Positions 44,409-56,359 of a DNA stretch of 64,000 nt are shown here, one piece after another; position 1 is the first letter of the stretch, and each line of letters starts with the position of its first letter. The notes under the pieces were generated by a model that saw only the letters and a list, made by a program, of their open reading frames with translations, was not told the DNA's origin and did not search any database. The position numbers and the translations under genes are program-made. The stretch is from Chinchilla lanigera (Eukaryota > Chordata > Mammalia > Rodentia > Chinchillidae), in NCBI RefSeq assembly GCF_000276665.1, contig NW_004955447.1:14727103-14791102 (forward strand), written 5' to 3'.

Positions 44409-45935
44409 ATGTTCTGATCACTACTAATATAGATGTATTGCAATGCCTATTCAATGCACTGCATTAGGATATTTTTTATTTTAGTGAAGAATAAGGTTAA
44501 TTAAACTAAGGATAGTTATCCTTCCTACTATCAATTTTTTTTCAAAAGCTAGAGTATCCTGAGTGGAAATTTCTCTATCTAGAAGATTACACATTAAATA
44601 GAATATTGTACTTAATGTCTCAGGACCAATACTATTACACTTGGATGCAATGAAATGTATCTTCAGGAGAAGCTGAAATACACAAGGGTAGTCCACCTCT
44701 CTCGATGGTCCCTCCGCTGTAAAACATGCCTATTTAAACATGCTTTCTCCTTTCTGTCACACTTCAACTCATTTCTTACTGGTTGGGGTGTCTGAGTCTC
44801 ACCTTTGCTTCACCTTTTTATTGTTTCTTGTTCTGGTGAGATGGGAAATTTGCTAATCAAACCTGATAGGATTTTACACCAAGAGACAATCACTAGGTGC
44901 TGGGACCAAAGGGCGCCCCAAGGAGTTTAGTGCAGCAGGTGACCAGCATCTGCTTTAGCTGCTTTGGCTCTGTTTATGTCTGGGCACTTTGCTACTTCCT
45001 AGAGGCATGAGATTATGGTACAAGTTACCTGTGGGTATATCCAGGTATTTTTTTTTTTTAATCCAGGTATTTTTGTATACTGAAAACAACAGGAAAAAGA
45101 TGGCTCTGTCTCTTTAATTTGCAACTCAGAACAGCCACTTCAATCCATACCTGAAACACTGGCACTCAGAGCCTCACTGTGGACAGCCTTTGCAAGTTTA
45201 ACTTCCTCCGTGGCCATGGCTTTGTTAAATGTTACTGAAATAAAAGGTACAGCATGCAAATCTATGAACACAAAGCTTTGGAAATGGGGGGTGACAGTGT
45301 TCCACAACGCTACTATCAATTCTGCCCTACATCTTCCACACCAGTGGAAACAAGAGCATTACCTTTACCGTGGCCATGCATACAATACGTGATACAACGA
45401 AAGAGAGGGAAGAAACACAGTGGTACCTGTAAAGAAACACCAAAGTTATTATTGCCTTTCACAGTCTATAAAAACTGCACATCAAACTGGTGACTCATGC
45501 CCTGAGGGAAAAATTTACTGTATTCCTCAGACCTGAAAAGGACAGGAAGCATCAGCTCAGAATCACATTCCATTTTACGATTAGCAGCATCAATATTCAC
45601 ACTGAATGAAACTACTTAATCCCCAAACTATCCATAAGAAAAACTCAACTTCACAAAAACGCAAATTTACAGCCTTCTCACATTTCAATTATTTTGTTTC
45701 AAAATGATCCCTCATATCCAAAGAGTTCTATTCTTTCTCATAATACTGCCAGGAGAAGAGAACAGGTTTATAAAACAGTAATGATCCACGAATAGCATTT
45801 TGTACTGTCCCTGCATTTTTTTTCCAGTAACTCAAAATTCTTCGCAGATATTCATTCTCATAGATATTATGAGGGCAAAAAATACACTGGGCCAGCAAAA
45901 ACACTTTTTGAGCACTTTGTGTAAGGTCAAGGTTG
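44409..45935. other. Unassigned sequence
   Basis: No repeat or exon can be named. A TTTTTTTTTTTAATCCAGGT duplication at 45040-45070 is local slippage. Confidence 0.5.
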
Positions 45936-46378
45936 TGGCTGTGGTTTGAGTGTGTCCCCCAAAAGCTCAGGTGTTGGAAGCTGGGTGCTCAGTGTATTAA
46001 AAGGTGGTGGCATCTCGGAGGTAGAACCCCATGGGAAAGGACTGGGTCACTGCGAACACTGTCCTCAGCAAGGACTTTAGTAGCTTCTGTAGGACCCTGG
46101 CTGTTCTCGAGAGAGTGAGCTGTTATAAAACCACAAGCCTGACCCCTTCCCGCTCTCCGCCTCTCTCTCACCATCAGGTATCTTCCTCTCGCCCACACTC
46201 CAGCAATGATGCCATCTGCCGTGATGTGACACGGCCAAGGAGACCCTCACCAGAGCAGAGCAGGAGCTGCTCTGTGCCCTGAAACTTCCAAATCTGTAAG
46301 CTAAATAAACCTCTTTTCTTTACAAAGTATATACTCAGCCTTGGGTATTTTGCTATGGCAACAGAAAACAGACTAATG
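45936..46378 (+). mobile_element. MST-type MaLR solo LTR, plus strand
   Basis: Opens 'gtggctgtggtttgagtgtg' and 'tcccccaaaagctcaggtgt', contains 'agagtgagctgttataaaac' and 'ctctctcaccatcaggtatc', then AAATAAACCTCTTTTC, and closes 'gctatggcaacagaaaacag' and ACTAATG. This is the full MST LTR order. An 83-codon plus-strand frame in it is incidental. Confidence 0.85.
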
Positions 46379-46379
46379 T

Positions 46380-47124
46380 GGTTCATCTTTGTACTCCGAT
46401 ATCGCCATTACAAGTGTTTCCATGTGAAGTTCTGCTTCTTTAGGAAATTCCACCTGCTGTTCCAGCTCATGCTTTTAGGTTCCTTTGGCACCTATCTTCC
46501 TACTTGGTACAGTAATCACCCAATGCCTTAATGTCATATTTTCCCAACTCCTCGTATCTTTTTCAGTATTAACCACATTTCCATAAACCTCAAACTGCTG
46601 ATCCTTGGAATTTCTACAGCTTTGATCAGCTGTTACCTACAACATTTTGCCATGAGGTAATTTATCTTTTCCCTCAGAGCTATAGCCATATTCTTATGAC
46701 ACTCCCCTCTGTGCCTGGAAACTCCCATATTCTGGAACCGTGGCTGTATTGAGCAGGATTTGTGTCCTCCCTACCTGTGCATCACAGTATGACTTATTTC
46801 CTTCGTCACATCTTTTTCTTGACCTGTTCCACTTCAAGTTCTTATTTTAAAGGACTCACATCACTTGTGGAAAATGAAAAGCATCAAACAATATATTTCA
46901 CATACCTTTAATCAACATTGTAACACAAAGGTCTATTCCTTTATGAAGTCCTAAATTTATTATTTTCACCCTCTCGTAATGCTATCAAACTTACTGCTAT
47001 AACTAACATACTCTGCACATAAATGTCATCTCTCCACTGGAACTGACCAGATCAATCCAAGAAGTATTAACTAGTTCAGGAGATCGAAGAGATCTTTTCA
47101 AAGAGCTAACTCTATTTCCCATGT
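46380..47124. other. Unassigned sequence
   Basis: No recognised repeat or exon. Ordinary AT-rich DNA. Confidence 0.5.
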
Positions 47125-47452
47125 GTCTCAGCCCACTCTGGCTACAGTAACAAAACAGCATAGACCAGTGATTTCTAAGGCACAGAAATTTATTTCTCAC
47201 AGTTCTGGAGGCTAGAAGTCCAAGGTGCCTGCAGATCCAGTGTCAGTAAGGGCTCTCTGGTTTACTGGTGGCATCTTCTGGCTGTGTCCTTACCTGGTTG
47301 AGGGCATAGCCAGCTATTTGAAGCATCTTTCATCTTTCTGCGCCCCCGTCATAATCACTTCCTAAAGGCCCCGCCATCTAACACCATCACATTCCAGATT
47401 AGGATGTTAACACAGGAATTGGCGGGGGCGGGGGGATTCAGAGCACAGCACT
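47125..47452 (-). mobile_element. MST/MLT-type LTR, minus strand
   Basis: 'ggctacagtaacaaaacagc', 'agaaatttatttctcacagt', 'tctggaggctagaagtccaa', 'ggcatcttctggctgtgtcc' and 'aaggccccgccatctaacac' are the antisense LTR in order. It ends in a G-rich GGCGGGGGCGGGGGG at 47423-47437. Confidence 0.85.
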
Positions 47453-49424
47453 ATGCTTTTATTTTTACTTTTCATTTTGTTTACTTCCGAAAGCAGCTAT
47501 AGTATTAATGGCCCCTCATGCAATTTTGATTCCTTTTAGGTATCTCTTTGCTGCTTCTTTAGCTGAATTATTCCATACTTCCTAACCTTAAAAATGCCAG
47601 TATTCCTGAAGAATTGAACACTTTGGGGCTTTGTTACTTTTTCTTTGTTTACCTTTTACCACTGTCACATTTCTGTGAATGGCACAATACTGCTTTTCAA
47701 TGCAATTTCCTGGCTTGACTTAGAAATGCCCTCTGTTGGATTGGTCTGAAATCAGTTATGCAATCTCTTTTGTAGATCTATCGCCACTGTATACCAAAAC
47801 TACTGCCTGTGACTTTGCTTTTTACAGCCTACTCACTATACCCACTGTATCTCACTCTACATGAGAATGTGTTTTTAATCATTTTATGCCTACATACACT
47901 GACTTTTACCGTGCTCATATTGGTATAGTTTTCCATCCAGTCTGAGTCATCAACTACTTCCTCAGTTTCCATTAAGTCTGTGATATCAAACTGTGCAGAC
48001 AGAGGACAGAAAAGGAGACATAAGTCATAGATCTCTCTTAGCAAAGTTATATTCTCAACAGAGGCAGGATAGAGGAGGTTCTAGTATTGGAACATTAAAA
48101 AGAAGAGACTTTCCCCTGATTTCCTAAATAAAACATAGCTGCCTATAAGTATTCTTGGATCTTGCCACTTTGACTGCTTGCAAGTGAGTCCTGAGATTAA
48201 ACAAGTAGCAATTTACAATTCTGCTGAAGAATGAGCCTCATAAATTAATAGCAACAACTGAATCTCAATATACTTGCTTTATTTTCAATTCGTACTGCAT
48301 TTGGGGGGGGGGTGGATTATATGCTATAATGAAAAGAACAATTTGGAAATGAAGAAAATCTCGTTATGTGTCCCATAAAATTCTCAAAACTCTGCTGCTT
48401 CATATCATACTCTATTTCTTGTCTCACACATCTTTCTTCTGGCAGTCATTCTGTATAGATAAATCAGTGCTATGACACTCAGAGGCTAACTCTGTAATTG
48501 TCTTGCTGGGTGCTACACACCCATAATCCGCAATATGCCGAACTGTGAGCTAAGATGGGGCCCCCCAGATTAACTAGATATCGTTCCTGCCCCAGGGGAA
48601 CCGCATAACTTTGAGGTACAGTAATAGGGAAGCTGAAAATAATTAATCTTACATCACCGCCCTTTCGCATCAGGTATCATAAATCTATGTGAAATTTCAA
48701 AGATCTTTGATGCCTGTATTTTGTAGGAAAAAGTTCACTTCTTTGGAGATCTATAAAGTCTTCCTATTGTACTTATTCAAAACCGAATTCCTTCCTTAGA
48801 TTACCTAGTTTACTACGTATAGAACAATGTTTATGTTTTTTCTTGAAGCCTTGTAGAACAAATTTTTCATGACATGTTAGACTTCAATAATTTCCTTATT
48901 CCTTGGTCTATTTCTTTCATTTCTTATTTTATTTCTCCACTTTTCCTCATGGTCAGCCTCTTCTCATTGAGTCTTTACATGAAAAACCTCCTCATACCTA
49001 CGCTCCTGTTTAACATCTGTATCATGCCTCACTCCCTGACTGCAGCACTAGACAGACGTTGCTGAAATCTGTTGGGCAGTAGCCATGACATAATCCCAAG
49101 TTAAAACCCCCATCACCATACACCTTCTTGTAGAGAGAAAACTCACTGCAGAGTGATGACTTGTGCTCCTCCTTCAATGTAACTAGGCTCATATTTATAT
49201 AGAGCTTTAAAAGTCTTGAGAACTTTGACGGAAGAGGCCTTTAGTGGTGTTTATTGCTATCATGGTAGAGACTGCTATACAGAGTCCACAGTTTAGCCAT
49301 GGTTGTGTATCACAGGTGAAAACTGTTTCGTTCTGCAAGAGGGTTCATGTCCTCCTGGGATCCCTTAAAGAACAGATGCTGATTCCCCTAACGGCTGGCA
49401 GTGCTACTGAGGAACTTGTGCCCT
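47453..49424. other. Unassigned sequence
   Basis: No exon is recognised. A minus-strand frame of 71 codons at 47829-48044 contains DITDLMETEEVVDDSDWMEN, an acidic stretch, but no family comes to mind. A run of ten Gs is at 48303-48312. Nothing else stands out. Confidence 0.45.
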
Positions 49425-49680
49425 GGGGCGGGTAGAATAGTGGCCCCCAAACCTGGCTGCTTTCGAATCCCTGGAGACCGTGGACAGGTTATCTTACATG
49501 GCAAAGGGGACTCTGCAGATGATGTTAAGGGAGATGGGGAGATTCGCTTGGATTATTGGAGTGAGCCTCATGCAGCCACAGGGCCTTTACAGCAGGGAGC
49601 CAACTGTCTGGGAGTCACAAGGGACATGATGATGGAAGTCATGTATTTCAAAGTGCTTAACACTGAGTTGGTGTGCACAC
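49425..49680 (+). mobile_element. MLT1-type LTR fragment, plus strand
   Basis: 'agaatagtggcccccaaacc', 'ggttatcttacatggcaaag', 'gggactctgcagatgatgtt' and 'aagggagatggggagattcg' match the 5' half of MLT1 LTRs. The 3' half is lost. Confidence 0.75.
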
Positions 49681-49751
49681 ACAGAACGGAAAGATTTTGC
49701 TTCGAAGGAAACAGTAGAGGAAGACCACTGCTAGGCTGACTTTATTTTGTG

Positions 49752-49849
49752 GTGTTTTTTTTTTTTGTTTTTGGTGGTGCTGGGGATTGAACCCAGGGCC
49801 TTGTGCACGCAAGGCAAGAGCTCTACCACTGAGCCACATCCCCAGCCCT
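49752..49849 (-). mobile_element. ID-type SINE
   Basis: T run, GGTGGTGCTGGGGATTGAAC, CCAGGGCCTTGTGCACGCAA, GCCACATCCCCAGCCC. This form matches the ID half of dimers rather than the young CCGGTAC set. GACTTT occurs at both sides, a possible partial target-site duplication. Confidence 0.85.
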
Positions 49850-51779
49850 TGACTTTGGTTTTTTGTGTCCGGTCAATTTTGGTCTCCTTGGGGGTGAAAA
49901 AACCATCTTATTGTTTCTTCAATATCAGCCTGGGTAGGGGGAGCTTTCAGCACATTTGTTCAAATGGTGAAAAGATCACAAAAGTGCAGTCTAGGCTATA
50001 CTTGAGCCAATTTAGAAAAGAAGTAAAATTGTGTTGATTTATTTTAATAAGGAAAAGAAAGATTAAAAGAGGTGGCATTTTAGGAATAGGGAACCCAAGG
50101 CCACCATTTCTTCCTGGCTTTCACCCTTGTAAGAACTAAGGCTATCGTTTTGTAGAAGAGATGTCTGCTGGGTCCCAGGCTTAAAATTAAGCCAAAGCTG
50201 GGGGAGAATCAAGCCCTTGTTTTCTAAAGTTACATTCAGGAAAGCAAGGGCAGGATTTAGAGGATCAAAGAGCCCCTCCCAAGAAGCTGTGGTCACACCA
50301 TGTGACCTCTGGAGATTGTGTGCCCCCCTTGTTTGTCTGGCAAACAGGTTCTCATCTTTCAAGCGGCTCAGATGACACCTCTGGGAGGCCCTGGGGCTCC
50401 CTGTGGCAGTTGTTTACTCTGCCCTTTGTGTTCCCCAGCACTCCGTGCAAAATTCTCTCAAATATCAGTAATCACCTTGCATCCAGTTATCTGTTTACAT
50501 ATCTGAATTCAGATCAGTGAGGTCCAGTTCACGTGGCAATGCCCTGAGTATCTGCCAGGCCATGCTGGCTCCACAGGCTCCATGGCAGGAAGGACTCTGG
50601 CCTTGGAAGCTGCCTTCTCTGTGGGAGACAGACAAGCACGAAAGTCCACAACAGCCTAGAGCTCTAGGAAGAGCAGAACATGGCACAAGGAGAGGTGTGT
50701 GGCATGACCTCCAGGACAACACAGTCTTTCCTCATAGCTCTAAGCCTCACTGCAGAGTCTGGCCCACTGGACACTCCATACCTATTGATGAAGAGGGAAG
50801 GGAAAAAGAGGGGAAATCACAGAAATGCCCTGCCTTTACGCATCAGTTCTGTTCGATTTCAAACCCACTGGTTACTCTGAAGGTGGTATTTTCAGGCTGC
50901 TAGACGAGATCTTCTGGAGCAGATAGGTGATGACTCACAACACAGCACACGATAATCACCCACCATCTGATGGAGACCAGCCAGAGCTCACCCTGTATTT
51001 AACTGTGGCCCCTGCTGCAGCATAATAACAGCTCCCTCCCAGGAGGAACACCTGAGGTGGCCGCTCCTGAGCACTAGCTCTACATCAACCTCATTCTTGG
51101 CTCTACAGTGTTAGACCAGCAGGCCTCTGCTAGCACAAGGGGGTTTACTGAGACAACTTCAGTACCCTCAGAATCCCATTTGCCATCCCCGTTTCCCCCT
51201 TCGGCCAGCGTCATCTGTGCAACCCTCTCAGGTTACACTGGGCAGATGGGGAGAGGAATCGCCTTTCAAGCCTCACTGCGCACATCCCGGAGCCCCCAGA
51301 ACCCTCCCCAGCAGCCACTGTTTCACCCGGAGGAGGGCTGGGGACAGGCCCCCAGGAGATGACAGTGTAAAAGTATTCCTCAAATTTTCATCTTCAACGG
51401 CTGGTGTCACCTAACTCCCTAGGGAGGGACTACGCTTTGAGGCTTAGCCTAGCAATATAATCTCCAACTATGCTGATGCCAAAATATCAATTACAGGTTC
51501 AGTTGGATGGAGGGATAAACTGGAGTTCAGACCACTAGAATGATGGCGTGAGTCGGGGTAGGGGAGAGAAGGTGCCGGGGGGGCGGGGGGTTTAACCCTG
51601 TGCCAGAACTGAAATAAGACAGAACTGAATTCTCCACACCCTTTAAGATTAGGGAGCTTAGTTTCAAACTGCCCTTTGTCTCATAAAACTAAAGAGAAGC
51701 AAGTTTTCTTGGAGGTTGCAACTAGAAAGATATTATAATGATAAGAGTATCAAAGAAAACAATAAATAATTTGATTAGT
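49850..51779. other. Unassigned sequence, G-quadruplex-like run at 51554-51590
   Basis: No gene is recognised. A 128-codon plus-strand frame (50517-50903) has no domain. The segment at 51554-51590 has G runs of 4, 4, 7 and 6, compatible with a quadruplex. Some of it may be old LTR or L2 sequence. Confidence 0.45.
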
Positions 51780-52275
51780 CATAAGTGTTTTATCAGACAC
51801 AAAGGGCCACGTATTATTTGATTCTATTTACATGAAATATCTAGAACCCATAGAGGTAGCAGATCAATGGCTGCCAGAGGCTGAGGGGAAGAAGAGACGG
51901 GGAACAACTGCCTAACGGCTATGGTGCTTTACTTTGGAGTAATGCAAGCGCTTTGGAATGAGACAGACGATGGTTGTACAACGCTGTGAAGGTACTAACT
52001 GCCACTGACTTGCTTGCGTTTGTTTGTTTTCTTTTGTGACACTGGGCATTGAACCCAAGGCCTTCACACGGTGCTACATCCCCAGCCCTTTTTTATTTTT
52101 TATTTTGAGAGAGGGTCTCACTAAGTCAGTAAGTTGCCCAGGCTGGCCTTCAACTTGTGATCTCCCTGCCTCAGCCCAGAGTGCTGGGATTACAGGTGTG
52201 CACCATCACGCCTGGTTTGAACCCTAAAATGATTAATTTTATAGTACGTGAATTTTACCTGAATATAGAAACTAT
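51780..52275 (+). mobile_element. L1M 3' UTR, plus strand, split by B1-dID
   Basis: 'ttgattctatttacatgaaa', 'cagatcaatggctgccagag' and 'gatggttgtacaacgctgtg' are followed, after the SINE, by 'attttatagtacgtgaattt' at 52236. This is the normal L1M 3' UTR order with the SINE inserted in between. Confidence 0.8.
52022..52216 (-). mobile_element. B1-dID SINE nested in L1M
   Basis: Antisense ID half (GACACTGGGCATTGAACCCA ... CTACATCCCCAGCCC), T-rich linker, then antisense B1 half (GAGAGAGGGTCTCACTAAGT ... GTGCTGGGATTACAGGTGTG). Part of the ID middle is deleted. Confidence 0.88.
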
Positions 52276-52371
52276 TAAAATTAAAGCACCCGTCATCTTC
52301 AGAAGTAAGGGGAGGATTTTGTTCCCACTCGGTAGGGCTAAGAGGATGAAACAGCTCTCCGCATTCTAGCA

Positions 52372-53058
52372 TTGGCCACCTCTCGGTCTCTTTGTGAGAA
52401 GTGCAGCACTTCCCCCACGCCTGCAGCACAGAAGTACCTCAGGCCATCCGCCTGCCCACACCGCGCACCTTCACAGCAACAGAGCGGCTGTGTAGCTGCA
52501 GCCACCAAGCACCGACTGGCCGTCCGCAGTCAGCTGAGGGCCTGTGTTTACCACACACGAAGGCCAAGCAGGCCGCGTGGCCCAGCCGGCTGCGGAGAGG
52601 GGCACTCTGCGGCAGCGACGCCAGACAAAGACAAAGACATTTTAATTCAGTACAAGAATACAAAGACCGTAAGATCTCCACATACTTTCAGGATCAAACC
52701 CAGTGTCAACAGAGAACAGAAGGATCTCTGGAAGAGAGGCAGTGTCCTCCTTTTTGGCTCTTTTTATACTCAGAAGAACAAATGCTTCAACACAGAGATC
52801 CAAAGCAGTCAGCTCTTAAACAGAAAGCAAAGCCCAGAGCTTACGGGGCATAAAAACACATTTAGAACAGAGGGGAAAAAGAAAGGACTTGAAAGGGAAA
52901 CTATAACACAACAGCACCAAAAACATGGGCCAACCCACACTTCAGAAGGGCAGGTGAAGGCTGCCTGGTCCTCCCAGCGCCCGCTCTACCCACCCATCAG
53001 GGTGGAGTCAAAGCAGCAGACACACAGGCCTCGAGAGCCCTCCTCACCCACCTTCTGA
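52372..53058 (+). CDS. 228-codon open frame of unknown nature, probably not coding
   Basis: The longest plus-strand frame outside clear repeats. The product is basic and low in hydrophobic residues, rich in S, T, K, R, P and Q. I see no signal peptide, membrane segment or known domain. The first third (to residue 90) comes from CpG-rich DNA and is Ala/Pro/Arg-rich; the rest is Lys/Gln-rich and reads like translated non-coding DNA. A second plus-strand frame (52401-52853, 150 codons) overlaps it, which argues against selection on either. No Kozak context or splice signal supports it. Kept only because of its length and the CpG patch. Confidence 0.12.
   Translation: MATSRSLCEKCSTSPTPAAQKYLRPSACPHRAPSQQQSGCVAAATKHRLAVRSQLRACVYHTRRPSRPRGPAGCGEGHSAAATPDKDKDILIQYKNTKTVRSPHTFRIKPSVNREQKDLWKRGSVLLFGSFYTQKNKCFNTEIQSSQLLNRKQSPELTGHKNTFRTEGKKKGLERETITQQHQKHGPTHTSEGQVKAAWSSQRPLYPPIRVESKQQTHRPREPSSPTF
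52440..52632. promoter_or_regulatory. Short CpG-enriched patch
   Basis: About 15 CpGs in 190 bases at roughly 60% G+C, with two CGCG sites. Further CpGs cluster at 53062-53092. The length is just under the usual island threshold. No TATA box or snRNA-type element is seen. It may be a small unmethylated regulatory element. Confidence 0.35.
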
Positions 53059-53784
53059 ACACTCCGAGCGCCTCACGCTCGGCTTCCGTGCTCTCTCATC
53101 TTCCCAGCTTTGGACCTTAGGATATTGTCTTCCTACGATGTCCTTGTGCCCTCCGGGCTGAATACTTGGCTTTGAGCTGCTTTTAAACGTTCCTGTTCGT
53201 GACTGTTTATCCAGTCAGCCAGGCCCAGGAGTGTGACTCAACACGCGCCCTTACAGGTGTGGAAAACGTTCAGGCCTGTCATGAATCCTTCCTTTCCGAG
53301 GTGTAGGCCTCAGGACATGGCCTTAAATAAGCTACAAGACTTTAGAAGGCATCTTTAAATATACTGAAAAGCAAAAACTTTCAAAATTCCTCTAATTCCA
53401 CTGCAAAAAGCCACGGACTCAGACTGTATATTTATATATAATATATATTACACGTATGTATAATTTTTCCTATGTTGGTGAGGAAAAAATATGTGTTCTT
53501 GTCACAAAATGTTCTTCATGCTACAGATATTGCAATATTATTTCCCTGGAAAAAATCTTAACAAGTGAAAAGCATCTGTTTCCTATGTTTGTCATGGCAT
53601 GAAATGAAATGCAAAGTGGGGTAAGCTGCAGGTAAGGCTTCTAGTTTCCCTTTGATGGGAATGCAGAGACGCAGAAGCAGTTTTGATTTGCCTTGGTGTT
53701 ATGCAATACAGAAGGTGACTACCATGTTACCTTTGCACAACGCCCGCCCAGGGCCGGGGCAGTTCCGGTCAGCTTCATCCTGAC

Positions 53785-53935
53785 ATCACAGCACAGTAGC
53801 TAAAGAGCAGCATGTGAAATCACACAACCTGGCTCAGGATTACTGACTCCGGTCTTTGGCAAGTCCATGGCACTTTCTGAGCCTTCTCTCCACTTGTAAG
53901 ATGTGCACAGTAAGATCCATTTGTATTATTTAAAG
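53785..53935 (+). mobile_element. MIR SINE
   Basis: 'acagtagctaaagagcagca', 'tggcaagtccatggcacttt' and 'gagccttctctccacttgta' plus AGATG follow the MIR tRNA-core order with heavy decay. Confidence 0.65.
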
Positions 53936-53937
53936 TC

Positions 53938-54382
53938 ACTATGATGGGTTGCACCGTGCCCGCCAAAAGATAAGGTGAAGCCCTGATTTCTGTACCACAG
54001 AAACTGACCTTACTGGAAACAGGGTGAGTAGAGATTAGTTAAGATGAAGTCACAAAGGAATAGGGTGAGCCCTTAATCCAGGATGTCTGGTTTCTTAAAG
54101 AAGAGGGAAGATGACCATTTGAAGAGGCAGACACACAGCAGGAAGCCATGTGACAACAGGCAGAGATCAGAGGGTGCAGCTGCAAGTTGAAGAATGCCAA
54201 GGATGCTAAGAACCAGCAGAAGTTCAGAAGAGGTAACAATCCCCTTCCAACATGTCTCAGAGGGAGGACGGCTCTAATTCAATTTTGGACTTCTAATTTA
54301 CAGAGCTGGGAAAGAAATTTCTGTTGCTTTAAGCCATCTGGCTTCCGGTAGTTTGTTATGGGAGCCTTAGCAAACTAGTTTG
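53938..54382 (+). mobile_element. MLT1-type LTR, plus strand
   Basis: Near complete: 'ctatgatgggttgcaccgtg', 'gttaagatgaagtcacaaag', 'gggtgagcccttaatccagg', 'agaatgccaaggatgctaag', 'aaatttctgttgctttaagc', 'tttgttatgggagccttagc', then AAACTAG. The 3' end abuts a (TG)n run. Confidence 0.88.
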
Positions 54383-54393
54383 GTGGTGGAGGT

Positions 54394-54396
<3 letters not shown>

Positions 54397-54426
<30 letters not shown>
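54397..54426. repeat. (TG)n microsatellite, about 15 units
   Basis: An uninterrupted TG run just after the MLT1 LTR. Confidence 0.95.
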
Positions 54427-54428
<2 letters not shown>

Positions 54429-54471
54429 AACAGAAGAAAGGAAGAAAAAAGCAAGGACGTATTTCTTATGT

Positions 54472-54737
54472 ATCTGCTATGGACTAAACGTGTCCTCACA
54501 GCTTGTGTCCTGAGTTAGTTATTCTGAGAGTTGACTTGTCCTAAAAGTGAACTTGGCCTTCCCTTGCTCCTCACTCTTGCCCTCTGTTGCCTTTCCACCT
54601 CCGCCATGAGATGCCGCTCCACAAAGGCCCTCACTAGATCACAGTGCCGTGCTCTCCAACTTCCCAGCCTCTTGTTGGGCCAGCCATAGGCCCAGAAGTC
54701 TATTCCTTATAAATTAGCCAGGTATTGTGTTATGCAA
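54472..54737 (+). mobile_element. MaLR-like LTR fragment, plus strand
   Basis: 'ctgctatggactaaacgtgt', 'ccttgctcctcactcttgcc', 'tgccgctccacaaaggccct' and 'ccaggtattgtgttatgcaa' fit an MST-type LTR. Its final bases are cut by the mariner element that begins at 54738. Confidence 0.65.
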
Positions 54738-55285
54738 GGGGTGATCAAAATATACAGTGAATATTTTTTTAAAAATTATTACAGAAAAGCCACGTTGTCA
54801 TTAACCACGCCTCCCCACTAAAGACTCCCTCATGTCTAACACACTTATCCTATTATTCTTGCCACTTTTTGAAGCAGTTCTAGAAGTCCTCTTTGGGAGC
54901 GTCTTTATGAGGTATGATTTTCAAAAAACACAATAAATGCTGCTGCCATCTGCCACCCAATGGAAAGGCAAGCTCACAGAGACAGCACTGGACATCCTCG
55001 TCCACCTTATGCACTGGATTTGGCGGCACGCAACTTCTGGCTCTTCCCCAAAGCCAAAGGGGCCATGAACAGTAAATGGCTTGAATGGATTCAGGACATC
55101 AAGGCAGCCACGGCCGTGCAACTAAAGACACTCATAAAAGGGGACATCCAGAACTGCTTCAGAAAGTGGCAAGAATGATGGGATGAGTGTGTTCAAAGCA
55201 AGAGGCGGGTCCTGGGGGTGGTTCATGGCCATGTGTCTTTTACTCTGATAATTTTTTTTTAAACATTCATCATATTCTTTTTTTA
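54738..55285 (+). mobile_element. Mariner copy A, internally deleted, 3' end lost
   Basis: Begins GGGGTGATCAAAATATACAG. The frame 54960-55178 encodes the C-terminal part of a mariner transposase: PPYALDLAARNFWLFPK corresponds to the family's PPYSPDLAP.D..LFPK signature, followed by QDIKAA and a terminal FRKWQE. The third catalytic Asp is Asn (ARNF). The N-terminal two thirds are missing. The 3' terminus has lost GATCACCC where antisense L1 begins. Confidence 0.8.
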
Positions 55286-55570
55286 AAAGTACTGGTATAT
55301 GTGATATGTGGGATATTGGTACACACACATCACATCTCAATCCTTTTCACCTTCCCTTTCTCCCTGCCTTCCATCTCCCCCCATTGCCAGGTCCCCTTCC
55401 CAGCTCCGAGTCTATCTCCTTGCTTCCTATCATCTTTCTTATAGTTCACTCTTTAAATTATTTATACTTTAAATTTCTCATATGAGAGAAACCATACAAT
55501 ATTGAGCCTGCTATGTCTGATTCATTTCATTTAGCATTACAGACTCACAGTATGCCCACTCTCCTAAATC
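55286..55570 (-). mobile_element. L1 3' fragment, antisense
   Basis: 'ctcatatgagagaaaccata', 'caatattgagcctgctatgt' and 'ttcatttcatttagcattac' are the reverse complement of a rodent-type L1 3' end. It lies directly against mariner copy A. Confidence 0.6.
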
Positions 55571-55839
55571 GTATTTTTTGATCAAACTGCATAGCAGTAG
55601 AAAACGGACTGAGAAGCACCTAAGCCATGGAAATGTCATTATTTCCTCTGGACTGACACTGCCTCTCCCCACTCACCTCAGCCACTCTTCTCCAGCACTC
55701 TGCTCTGGGCTACGCCCACTCCCTCCGCCTGCACCATGCCCAGGGCCCCTCCTGACTTCCCCTCTTCCCTCCCCGAGACTTCTTCTAGCGACTTGATTGA
55801 ATACAACAACTGGAGCCACCTCCAAAACCTCCAAACCCC

Positions 55840-56010
55840 TTGCTCTACTCTATTCTTCCCCCATATTCACACTGACTTCTAACGTCCTAGTCATATGTTT
55901 GTTGTGCACAACTTACTGTTCCCCTTCACACCAGGACACAAGCTCCAGAGGGCGGGGATCTACACTTGTGTTGTTCACTGATGGGAATAAGCATCTAAAA
56001 TAGACCCAGC
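55840..56010 (-). mobile_element. L2 LINE fragment, antisense
   Basis: 'ccttgctctactctattctt', 'caggacacaagctccagagg', GCGGGGATCTACA and 'cttgtgttgttcactgatgg' match the antisense L2 3' end. Confidence 0.7.
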
Positions 56011-56051
56011 TCCCTGACGGTGTTTAACAAGGAATTTAAAAATCCATCATT

Positions 56052-56166
56052 CAGCCAAGTATGGTGGCACATGCCTATAATCCCAGCACTCGGGAGGCTG
56101 AGGCAGGAGGATCACTACGAGTTTGCCGACCAGCCTGAACTACATAGGGAGACCCTCTCTCAAAAA
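56052..56166 (+). mobile_element. B1 SINE, exact 12-bp TSD
   Basis: CAGCCAAGTATGGTGGCACA to CCCTCTCTCAAAAA, single-unit type. It is flanked by perfect AAATCCATCATT at 56040-56051 and 56167-56178. Confidence 0.95.
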
Positions 56167-56359
56167 AAATCCATCATTTATTTCCAAAACTTACCTTATT
56201 ATTATAGAAGCTATCATATGCATTATAAAAGAATAGAAATTTAAAAACCCTCAGATTCCTACCATCCAATAAAATCTCTGAAATTATGATAAAAAAGCAG
56301 TTGCTTATATTCTTTTAAGTGACTCCCGAAGGGGCATGTCACCTAAGGAGAAATGTCAT

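Noticed and set aside
46430..46520. Possible processed pseudogene with a protein-like frame
   Set aside because: The translation gave no family I recognise and there was no A tail or TSD.
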